Assembly: GCA_022701925.1 (NCBI GenBank)
Contig: JAKONM010000139.1
Location: forward strand, 1 to 17,655
DNA length: 17,655 nt
DNA from: Microbacteriaceae bacterium
Lineage (GTDB): Bacteria; Actinomycetota; Actinomycetes; Actinomycetales; Microbacteriaceae
Direction: 5' to 3'
Both the position numbers and the translations under genes were made by a program. The notes under the pieces are model-generated. The model was not told the DNA's origin and searched no databases. It saw only the letters and a program-made list of their open reading frames with translations. Positions 1 through 6,144 of this stretch are shown piece after piece. Every line of letters begins with the position of its first letter. Position 1 is the stretch's first letter.

Positions 1-2
1 GC

Positions 3-806
3 CTGGCCGCGACGGCGCTCAGCGGCTGCGCGGACGACGGCGGGCCGAGCGTCCCCGGCGCGCGAGCCGACGAGCGAGGGCCGACGGCGGCCGCGGTGAC
101 CGCGGGCGGCGGCTCCCTCCGGGGCGGCGCGGCCGTGCTGCGCGGCAGCGGACTGCAGACGGCGACGTCGGCGCGCTTCGGCGACGCCGAGGCCGTGCCC
201 GTGCGCGCCCGGGCGACCGCCGCGGCGCTGACGGTGCCCGCGGCGGTGGACTACGTCGCCGGACCGGTGCCGGTGCGGCTGCTCGACGCGACCGGTGCGG
301 TCGTGGCGGCGACCACCTGGCGGTACCGGCCGGTGGACGGCGTCGACCGGCAGCTGGCCTACGTGCTGCGGTACTGGCAGGACTACAACCCCGCCTACCA
401 GCGGCTGGGCGACACCGACTGCGTCGACTTCGCCAGCCAGTCCCTGCTGGAGCGGGGCTGGCGCGAGCAGGGCGCGTGGACGCACGCCGAGCAGGTCCAC
501 CTGTCGGGGGCGGCCTGGGTCAGCTCGACGGCCTTCCGCGACTTCATGGCCGCGCGGCCGGAGCTCGGCACGGCGCTGACCGACGACCAGCGCGACCGGG
601 TGCGCCTCGGCGACGTGGTGCAGTTCGACTGGGACGGCACCGGCGACCGCGATCACACCGGCGTCGTGACGCGCATCACCCGCACGGCCGACGGCATCCG
701 GATCGGCTTCGCCGGTCACACGAAGGACTCCGACTACCGGGACGTCGACGACTCCATCACGGTCGACCACCCGGGCGGGCGCGCCTTCTACTGGTCGCTC
801 GCCTGA
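3..806 (+). CDS. Lipoprotein with C-terminal amidase-like (Amidase_6 type) domain, 5' truncated by window edge
   Basis: The frame is open from base 3 and its first residues read LAATALSGC. This is the hydrophobic end of a signal peptide plus a lipobox (LSGC, cysteine codon at 27-29), so the true start lies left of the window. A GTG at 96 falls after the lipobox and is not the start. After a low-complexity linker comes a domain resembling the putative amidase family PF12671. It has a segment YWQDYNPAYQ, the nucleophile motif DTDCVDFASQ, then GDVVQFDW, DHTGVV and GHTKDSDYRDV. The cysteine and the DH histidine would be the catalytic pair of an NlpC/P60-like fold. The protein is predicted to be lipid-anchored outside the membrane. 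Substrate unknown; a peptide or cell-wall amide is plausible. The family assignment is from motif memory, not a search. Confidence 0.8.
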   Translation: MAATALSGCADDGGPSVPGARADERGPTAAAVTAGGGSLRGGAAVLRGSGLQTATSARFGDAEAVPVRARATAAALTVPAAVDYVAGPVPVRLLDATGAVVAATTWRYRPVDGVDRQLAYVLRYWQDYNPAYQRLGDTDCVDFASQSLLERGWREQGAWTHAEQVHLSGAAWVSSTAFRDFMAARPELGTALTDDQRDRVRLGDVVQFDWDGTGDRDHTGVVTRITRTADGIRIGFAGHTKDSDYRDVDDSITVDHPGGRAFYWSLA

Positions 807-832
807 CCCGGCGCCCGGCCGCTCAGTAGCAT
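803..832 (+). promoter_or_regulatory. Leaderless promoter of the TyrA-PheA gene
   Basis: CTGACC at 803-808 (4 of 6 match to TTGACA) is 18 nt from TAGCAT at 827-832, a TAnnnT -10 element. The -10 ends 6 nt before the GTG start at 839, so transcription would begin at or next to the start codon. The -35 overlaps the TGA stop of the upstream lipoprotein gene. No Shine-Dalgarno sequence is present. Confidence 0.55.
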
Positions 833-838
833 CGGGGC

Positions 839-3010
839 GTGACCGGGCGCGGCGGGCTGATCGTCGTCGGCGCGGCGCTGGGAGCGGGCCGCTGGCTTGC
901 CGAGCGGCTGGTCGAGCAGGGCGGCTGGTCGCAGGTCGTGCTCGTGGACCCCGCGTCGGCAGCGCTGGGCGACGGCCTGCCCGGCGGCGACCAGGTGATC
1001 GCCGCCGCACGCGAGGGACGCTTCGAGGGCCCGGACGGCGCCGAGGTCGACCTGGGCGGTACGACGGCGGCGGTGGTCGCGGTGCCGCCGGCGGCGCTGC
1101 CGCAGGTGCTGCAGGACCTGGCGGGCGCGCTGCCCGGGACCGCGCAGGTCGTGGTCGTCGCGAACCCCCTGCGCCCCGCCGAGGCGCTGACCTCCTCCGT
1201 GCCGCAGGCGGCATGGACCTCGCACCTGCTGTTCGACCCCGCGCTGACGGCCGGCGACGGCCAGGGCGTCTTCGTCGCGCCCGCCGACCCCCCGGACTGG
1301 TTCCACGACGCGGTCACGCGCAGCGGCGCCGTGCTGCGGGTCGGCTCGGCCGAGCAGCACGACGCCGCGATGGCGGTGGTGCAGGGCGAGACGCACCGCA
1401 CCCTGGTGGCGTTCGCCGACCGGGTCACCGGGGCGGACGTCGACGTCGACGCGCTGTGGGACCTGCGCACGCCGCTGTTCGACGGCCTGCTCTCGCTGAC
1501 CACCCGGGCGCTGGACCCCCGTCAGCAGGGTCAGATCGCGGCGCTGCAGGCGGAGGGGTTCGCGCGCACGGCGGAGCAGGTGCGCGACCGCTTCAGCGGC
1601 ACGCTGTTCGAGGAGCTGCGCACCTCCGCCGCCGCGGGCATCCAGGCCGCCCAGACGCGGCGCGGCGAGATCGCGCGGCACTTCCGCGACGGGGCGCTGG
1701 TCGGGCTGCGCCGCACCGGCTCCCCCGACTCGGTGCGCGTGGGCCGCGTGCGCGACCTGACGCCCACGCACGTGGCGCTCGACGTGCTGCTGGTCGGCCC
1801 CGCGGGCCGCGCCGCACTGCTGGACGGCCCGGGCCTCGCCAACGCGGAGCGCCTCGGCGTGCCCCGGCGGGTGGCGCGCCACGACTTCGGCATCGGGCAC
1901 GTGGAGGTGCTGGACGAGGCGCAGCTGCAGCGCCTGCTCGACGAGCGGCTGGCCTTCCTGCCGCGCGACGTGCGCTTCCTGGTGCCCGAGTCGGTGGCCG
2001 GCGGCGGGGTCGCCCGGGTGGTCGCGCAGTTCGAGGGCCTGCGCGACGTGCGGCTGGTCGACGAGGTGGTCCGCACCGGGCAGCGCTCCGTGGTCGTGCA
2101 CCTGGCGGTGCGCGCCGACCGCGACGTCGACGCCGTGGTGGAGGCGGTGCGGCGGGAGGTCGAGGCGGCCTACGCGTGGCCGCTGGGCGTGACGAGGGCG
2201 CTGGCGCACGCCGACCACGACGTCGTCTACCTGGGGCCGGCCGGCACGTTCTCCGAGGTCGCGGCGCGGCAGTGCGCCGAGCGGATCGGGCTGGACGCGG
2301 GTCGCCTGACCGCGCTGCCCAGCTTCGGCGCGGTGCTGGAGGCGGTCGGGCCCGGCACCATCGGGGTCCTGCCGATCTCGAGCTCCGCGTCCGGGCTGGT
2401 CAGCCGCGCCGTCGACGCGCTGCTGGCCGCCGGGGACCGCGTGGTCGCGGGCGGCGTGGTCGACGTCGCGGTGCGCTTCGACGCCTACGTGCGCGGGACC
2501 GCGCCGCTCGAGCGCATGCGCGGCGCCCCCGTCTACAGCCACCCCCAGGGCCTCGCCCAGTGCACCCGCTTCGTCGCGCGATGGGGGCTCCGCCCCGTGC
2601 CCACCGCCTCGACCGCCGAGGCGATCGAGCTGGTCGCCCGATCGGACGAGGCCGCGGTCGCACTCGGCGGCGTGGGCCTGGAGGGCGCGCTGCAGGTCGC
2701 CGAGCGCGAGGTGGACGACCTGTCCGGCTCCATCACCCGGTTCCTCGTCGTCGGCGAGGAGGGCGTGTTCGCACCGCAGCGCGACGGGTCCGACCCGACC
2801 CGGCGCAGCGTGTGGATCGGCGCGGACGCCGCCGACGTCGTGCCGCTGCTGCCCACCGGCGGCGCCGCCTACTCCGAGGTGCTCACCGACGCGGAGGGAC
2901 GGTTCCTGCTGGTGACCAGCAGCGCCGCCGTCGCGGAGGGGCGGGCCCGGCGCCTGGGCGTGCTGCCGTGGTCTCCGCGGACCCCGCTGGTGCGGCCCGC
3001 CTCCGACTGA
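839..3010 (+). CDS. TyrA-like / prephenate dehydratase-like fusion protein
   Basis: This 723-aa protein has a GTG start and no Shine-Dalgarno. Residues 1-270 resemble prephenate dehydrogenase (TyrA): a Rossmann-like start, an acidic residue ending the second strand (VLVDPA), TSHLLFDP where TyrA has its HPMFGP loop, and EQHDAAMAVVQGETH, a good match to the TyrA helical domain. Residues about 375-450 look like a small ferredoxin-type alpha/beta domain. Residues 460-640 are prephenate-dehydratase-like (PheA): YLGPAGTFSE, YSHPQGLAQC, TASTAEA and SITRFLVVG. A short C-terminal tail replaces a clear ACT domain. Known TyrA and PheA enzymes make tyrosine and phenylalanine from prephenate. Here the nucleotide-binding glycines read GAALGAG rather than GGxGxMG, and the usual PIEN motif of PheA reads PISSS. 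Activity of either half is therefore doubtful, although the TRF threonine, the SHPQ motif and the TyrA histidine remain. Fold assignment is fairly sure; function is open. Confidence 0.75.
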   Translation: MTGRGGLIVVGAALGAGRWLAERLVEQGGWSQVVLVDPASAALGDGLPGGDQVIAAAREGRFEGPDGAEVDLGGTTAAVVAVPPAALPQVLQDLAGALPGTAQVVVVANPLRPAEALTSSVPQAAWTSHLLFDPALTAGDGQGVFVAPADPPDWFHDAVTRSGAVLRVGSAEQHDAAMAVVQGETHRTLVAFADRVTGADVDVDALWDLRTPLFDGLLSLTTRALDPRQQGQIAALQAEGFARTAEQVRDRFSGTLFEELRTSAAAGIQAAQTRRGEIARHFRDGALVGLRRTGSPDSVRVGRVRDLTPTHVALDVLLVGPAGRAALLDGPGLANAERLGVPRRVARHDFGIGHVEVLDEAQLQRLLDERLAFLPRDVRFLVPESVAGGGVARVVAQFEGLRDVRLVDEVVRTGQRSVVVHLAVRADRDVDAVVEAVRREVEAAYAWPLGVTRALAHADHDVVYLGPAGTFSEVAARQCAERIGLDAGRLTALPSFGAVLEAVGPGTIGVLPISSSASGLVSRAVDALLAAGDRVVAGGVVDVAVRFDAYVRGTAPLERMRGAPVYSHPQGLAQCTRFVARWGLRPVPTASTAEAIELVARSDEAAVALGGVGLEGALQVAEREVDDLSGSITRFLVVGEEGVFAPQRDGSDPTRRSVWIGADAADVVPLLPTGGAAYSEVLTDAEGRFLLVTSSAAVAEGRARRLGVLPWSPRTPLVRPASD

Positions 3011-3020
3011 GCTTGCCCGG

Positions 3021-3038
3021 CGCGAGCCCCATCTCGCG
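3021..3038 (+). terminator. Weak hairpin after the TyrA-PheA gene
   Basis: CGCGAG at 3021-3026 pairs with CTCGCG at 3033-3038 across a 6-nt loop, 10 nt after the stop codon. There is no U-tract, so terminator function is only inferred from position. Confidence 0.35.
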
Positions 3039-3076
3039 GGGGCCCTCCCGGCCAGCGGAGCCGCGGCGCTTGGGGC

Positions 3077-3082
3077 CAGAAT
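3077..3082 (+). promoter_or_regulatory. Putative -10 element of pgm
   Basis: CAGAAT lies 6 nt before the ATG at 3089, the same spacing as the TAnnnT elements of other genes here. The gene has no Shine-Dalgarno sequence. No convincing -35 was seen. Confidence 0.35.
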
Positions 3083-3088
3083 GGCGGC

Positions 3089-4618
3089 ATGAGCTCACGG
3101 GCAGGGACGCCGGCGCAGTCGTCCGATCTGATCGACGTCGATGCGCTGATCGGCGCCTACTGGAACCGGCACCCCGACGTGTCGGACCCCGAGCAGAAGG
3201 TGGTGTTCGGCACCAGCGGACACCGCGGCAGCTCGCTGAACACGGCGTTCAACGACGACCACATCGCCGCGATCACGCAGGCGATCGTGGAGTACCGCGC
3301 GGAGCAGGGGACCACCGGCCCGCTCTTCATCGGCCGCGACACCCACGCCCTCTCCGCACCCGCCCAGGCCACCGCGCTCGAGGTGCTGGTCGCGAACGGG
3401 GTCGACGTGCTGGTCGACGAGTTCGACGGGTACACGCCGACGCCCGCCGTGAGCCTCGCGATCATCACCTACAACCGGGAGCACCCCGGCGCCCCGCAGG
3501 CCGACGGCATCGTGGTGACGCCCAGCCACAACCCGCCCGCGGACGGCGGCTTCAAGTACAACCCGCCCCACGGCGGCCCGGCCGACAGCGACGCCACGAA
3601 CTGGATCGCAGACCGCGCCAACGAGCTGATCGCCGCCGGCCTGAAGGACGTCCGCCGCGCGGAGCCGGGCGAGGTCGGCACCTACGACTACCGCGGCGCC
3701 TACGTGGCGGACCTGGCGTCGATCATCGACGTGGAGGCGATCAAGGCCTCCGGCATCCGCATCGGCGCCGACCCGCTGGGCGGCGCCTCGGTGTCCTACT
3801 GGCAGGCGATCGCCGACGCCTACGGGCTCGACCTCACGGTCGTGAACCCGGAGGTCGACCCCGCCTGGGGCTTCATGACCCTGGACTGGGACGAGAAGAT
3901 CCGCATGGACCCCTCCTCCCCCTCCGCCATGGCCTCGGTCGTCGCGCGCGCCGGCGACTACGACCTGCTGACGGGCAACGACGCGGACGCGGACCGCCAC
4001 GGCATCGTCACGCCCGACGGCGGGCTGATGAACCCGAACCACTACCTGGCCGTCGCGATCCAGTACCTGTTCACGCACCGGCCGGACTGGCCGGAGTCGG
4101 CCGCGATCGGCAAGACGCTGGTGTCCTCGTCGATGATCGACCGCGTCGCCGAGTCGATCGACCGCACCCTGATCGAGGTGCCGGTCGGGTTCAAGTGGTT
4201 CGTGCCCGGCCTGATCGACGGCTCCGTGGCCTTCGGCGGGGAGGAGAGCGCAGGCGCCAGCTTCCTGCGCTTCGACGGCACCGCCTGGACCACCGACAAG
4301 GACGGCATCCTGCTGTGCCTGCTGGCGGCGGAGATCCGCGCGGTGACCGGGAAGAGCCCCAGCGAGCTGTACCGCGAGCTGACCGCGCGGTACGGCGACC
4401 CCGCCTACGCGCGGGTCGACGCCGCGGCCACCAAGGCGCAGAAGGCGGCGCTCGGGAAGCTGGACGGCGACGCCGTGCAGGCGACCGAGCTGGCCGGCGA
4501 GCCGATCACCGTGAAGCTGTCGAAGGCGCCCGGCAACGGCGCGGCCGTCGGCGGCGTCAAGGTCGTCAGCGACTCGGCGTGGTTCGCCGCCCGGCCGAGC
4601 GGCACCGAGGACGTCTAA
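3089..4618 (+). CDS. pgm: Phosphoglucomutase, frameshifted near the C-terminus
   Basis: This is alpha-D-phosphohexomutase of the bacterial Pgm type (glucose 1-phosphate to glucose 6-phosphate), cytosolic, linking glycogen, trehalose and cell-wall sugar pools to glycolysis. It aligns almost end to end with E. coli Pgm as I remember it: FGTSGHRGSS near the N-terminus, the active serine in TPSHNPPADGGFKYNPP, the metal loop NDADADRHGIV, the sugar loop GGEESAGASF, and the phosphate loop RPSGTED at the end. The frame stops at TAA 4616-4618 straight after GTEDV. Family members continue with YKIYxESF and about 30 more residues. That missing tail is present in the +1 frame immediately downstream (4617-4706). 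The simplest reading is loss of two bases in the codons for Tyr-Lys, by real mutation or sequencing error. All four active-site loops remain upstream of the stop, so a truncated product might keep some activity. Confidence 0.9.
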   Translation: MSSRAGTPAQSSDLIDVDALIGAYWNRHPDVSDPEQKVVFGTSGHRGSSLNTAFNDDHIAAITQAIVEYRAEQGTTGPLFIGRDTHALSAPAQATALEVLVANGVDVLVDEFDGYTPTPAVSLAIITYNREHPGAPQADGIVVTPSHNPPADGGFKYNPPHGGPADSDATNWIADRANELIAAGLKDVRRAEPGEVGTYDYRGAYVADLASIIDVEAIKASGIRIGADPLGGASVSYWQAIADAYGLDLTVVNPEVDPAWGFMTLDWDEKIRMDPSSPSAMASVVARAGDYDLLTGNDADADRHGIVTPDGGLMNPNHYLAVAIQYLFTHRPDWPESAAIGKTLVSSSMIDRVAESIDRTLIEVPVGFKWFVPGLIDGSVAFGGEESAGASFLRFDGTAWTTDKDGILLCLLAAEIRAVTGKSPSELYRELTARYGDPAYARVDAAATKAQKAALGKLDGDAVQATELAGEPITVKLSKAPGNGAAVGGVKVVSDSAWFAARPSGTEDV

Positions 4619-4706
4619 GATCTACGCCGAGTCGTTCAAGGGCCCGGACGACCTGGCCGCGGTGCAGGCCGAGGCGAAGCGCATCGTGGACGCCGCACTG
4701 GGCTGA
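4617..4706 (+). pseudogene. Out-of-frame C-terminal remnant of pgm
   Basis: Read from 4617 this stretch encodes KIYAESFKGPDD followed by an alanine- and glutamate-rich helix ending VDAALG and TGA at 4704-4706. It matches the last helix of Pgm domain 4. Joined to the upstream frame it gives about 538 residues, close to the 546 of E. coli Pgm, lacking only the tyrosine at the junction. The intact coding potential says the frameshift is recent, or an artefact. Confidence 0.85.
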
Positions 4707-4737
4707 TCCGCCCTCGAGGACGGGCCGTGTAGGCGGT

Positions 4738-4762
4738 CCGGGGGCTGCGCGCAAGCCCCCGG
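4738..4762 (+). terminator. Strong GC hairpin after pgm
   Basis: CCGGGGGCT at 4738-4746 pairs perfectly with AGCCCCCGG at 4754-4762 (9 bp, 7-nt loop). It starts about 30 nt after the natural pgm end, not after the premature stop, consistent with the gene having formerly ended at 4706. There is no U-tract, as is common in high-GC actinobacteria. Confidence 0.65.
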
Positions 4763-4782
4763 GGGCGCCGCCCGCTCACGGT

Positions 4783-4788
4783 TAACGT
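4783..4788 (+). promoter_or_regulatory. Leaderless -10 element of the diiron/CDGSH operon
   Basis: TAACGT ends 7 nt before the GTG at 4796. It sits in an AT-rich island (GTTAACGTT) in otherwise very GC-rich DNA. No Shine-Dalgarno sequence precedes the start, so a leaderless transcript is likely. The pgm hairpin occupies the -35 region. Confidence 0.55.
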
Positions 4789-4795
4789 TCGGCAC

Positions 4796-5866
4796 GTGCC
4801 CGCTCTGCTGCTCGACGACGACGCCGTGCTGCAGCGGCCCATGGTCCTGCCCGTCGCCCGGGGGCCGGTCAGCGCCGAGGTGCTGGCGTTGCTCCGCGGC
4901 GGGCGGGGCCACGACCTGCAGCCCCTGGTCGAGGCCGCCCTGGCAGCGGTGGCGGACGTGCTGCGCGACGACGACCTGCAGCTGGCCCTGTTCTGCCTGT
5001 ACGAGGTGCACTACGGCGGCTTCGCGGGGGTGCCGGACGACCTCGAGTGGTCGCCGGTGCTCAGCGCCGCGCGCCTGCGGATCGAGCGGGACGTGGAGGC
5101 GGTGCTGCGGGCCGCCGTCCGCCTGCCGCCGCGGCCGGAGCCGACCGCGGCGGCGGTCGCCGAGGCCCTCTTCGCGATCACCTCGGCCGAGTCGGGCCCG
5201 AGCCTGGCCCGGCACCTGGCTCGCAGCGCCACCCTCGAGCAGCTGCGCGAGTTCCTGGTGCAGCGCTCCGTCTACACGCTGAAGGAGGCGGACCCGCACA
5301 GCTGGGCGATCCCGCGCCTCAGCGGCCGCGCCAAGGCGGCGCTCGTCGAGATCCAGTCGGACGAGTACGGCGGCGGACGCCCCGGGCGCATCCACTCCGC
5401 GATCTTCGCCGGCACGATGCGGTCGCTCGGCCTGGACGACGCCGCCGGCGCCTACGTCGACCTGGTGCCCGCAGTGGTGCTGACCTCGCTGAACACCATG
5501 TCGCTCTTCGGCCTGAACCGCCGCCTGCGCGGCGCGGTCGTCGGGCACCTGGCGGCCTTCGAGATGACCTCCGCCGTCCCGAACCGGTTCTACGGCAACG
5601 CCTTCCGCCGACTGGGCTTCGGCGAGGAGACCACCTGGTACTTCGACGAGCACGTGGAGGCCGACGCCGTGCACGAGCAGATCGCGGCGCGCGACCTGGC
5701 GGGCGGGCTGGTGGCGGCCGAGCCCGAGCTGCTGGACGACGTGCTGTTCGGCGCCGCGGTCTCGCTGCTGGTCGACGGGTGGCCGGGCGAGCACATGCTG
5801 CAGCGCTGGGCCGCCGGGGAGTCCTCCCTGCGCGCGCCGCTGCCCGAGGAGGCCGCACGTGGTTGA
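4796..5866 (+). CDS. Iron-containing redox enzyme family protein (haem-oxygenase-like diiron fold)
   Basis: This 356-aa protein is helical and soluble with no signal peptide, and fits the haem-oxygenase-2 / iron-containing redox family (PF14518 type). Characteristic segments are LFCLYEVHYGGF (about 65-76), VEIQSDEYGGGRPGRIHSA (about 184-202), HLAAFEMTSAVPNRFYGN (about 251-268) and TWYFDEHVEADAVHEQ (about 280-295). The Glu, Asp and His residues in these helices (E185, D189, H200, E255, H286, H293) are candidate metal ligands. Members of this superfamily use two irons and oxygen for diverse oxidations; the substrate of this subgroup is not known to me. The stop overlaps the next gene's GTG start by 8 nt, so the CDGSH protein is translationally coupled and could be an electron or cluster partner. 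Confidence 0.75.
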   Translation: MPALLLDDDAVLQRPMVLPVARGPVSAEVLALLRGGRGHDLQPLVEAALAAVADVLRDDDLQLALFCLYEVHYGGFAGVPDDLEWSPVLSAARLRIERDVEAVLRAAVRLPPRPEPTAAAVAEALFAITSAESGPSLARHLARSATLEQLREFLVQRSVYTLKEADPHSWAIPRLSGRAKAALVEIQSDEYGGGRPGRIHSAIFAGTMRSLGLDDAAGAYVDLVPAVVLTSLNTMSLFGLNRRLRGAVVGHLAAFEMTSAVPNRFYGNAFRRLGFGEETTWYFDEHVEADAVHEQIAARDLAGGLVAAEPELLDDVLFGAAVSLLVDGWPGEHMLQRWAAGESSLRAPLPEEAARG

Positions 5867-6080
5867 CCGCGTGCCGCCCGTCCTGATCGTCGCCTGCCCC
5901 GACGGGCCGCTGCTGGTCCGCGGCGAGGTCGAGGTCCGCACGCCGGACGGCCGAGCCCTGCCGCAGCGGCGCCGCACGGTGGCGCTCTGCCGCTGCGGCA
6001 AGTCGACCATCAAGCCGTACTGCGACGGCACGCACAAGATCATCGGCTTCCGCACGGAACCCGAGACCCCCGAGGACTGA
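5859..6080 (+). CDS. CDGSH-type iron-sulfur protein
   Basis: This is a 73-aa protein. CRCGKSTIKPYCDGTH (about residues 46-61) matches the CDGSH pattern CxCxxSxxxPxCDGxH, whose three cysteines and one histidine bind a [2Fe-2S] cluster, as in mitoNEET-like proteins. There is no membrane anchor. The GTG start at 5859 lies inside the end of the upstream gene and gives a product with a short beta-rich N-terminus (VLIVACPDGPLLVRGEV). A redox or cluster-transfer role for the upstream diiron protein is inferred from coupling; such pairing is, from memory, common in actinobacteria. Confidence 0.85.
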   Translation: MVDRVPPVLIVACPDGPLLVRGEVEVRTPDGRALPQRRRTVALCRCGKSTIKPYCDGTHKIIGFRTEPETPED

Positions 6081-6090
6081 CCCCCACCAC

Positions 6091-6115
6091 CGCGCGGGGT
6101 CACCCGCCCCGCGCG
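6091..6115 (+). terminator. Hairpin after the CDGSH gene
   Basis: CGCGCGGGG at 6091-6099 pairs perfectly with CCCCGCGCG at 6107-6115 (9 bp, 7-nt loop), 10 nt after the stop codon. It ends about 30 nt before the next start, so the Mur ligase is probably a separate unit or is reached by read-through. Confidence 0.65.
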
Positions 6116-6144
6116 ACACCGCCTCACCCGGACGGACCCGCCCG

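Noticed and set aside
788..2542. Long minus-strand open frame (584 codons) opposite the TyrA-PheA gene
   Set aside because: Rich in Arg, His, Gln and Ala with no domain motifs; it is the antisense shadow of a high-GC gene.
4610..4625. Programmed +1 frameshift in pgm, of the release-factor-2 type
   Set aside because: GTC TAA G lacks the slippery CTT TGA C arrangement, P-site re-pairing would be poor, no upstream Shine-Dalgarno-like stimulator is seen, and the conserved tyrosine would still be missing.
1213..4785. 1190-codon plus-strand open frame spanning the TyrA-PheA and pgm genes
   Set aside because: Arg/Gly/Ala-rich sequence without any fold, offset from two well-supported genes; a GC-frame artefact.
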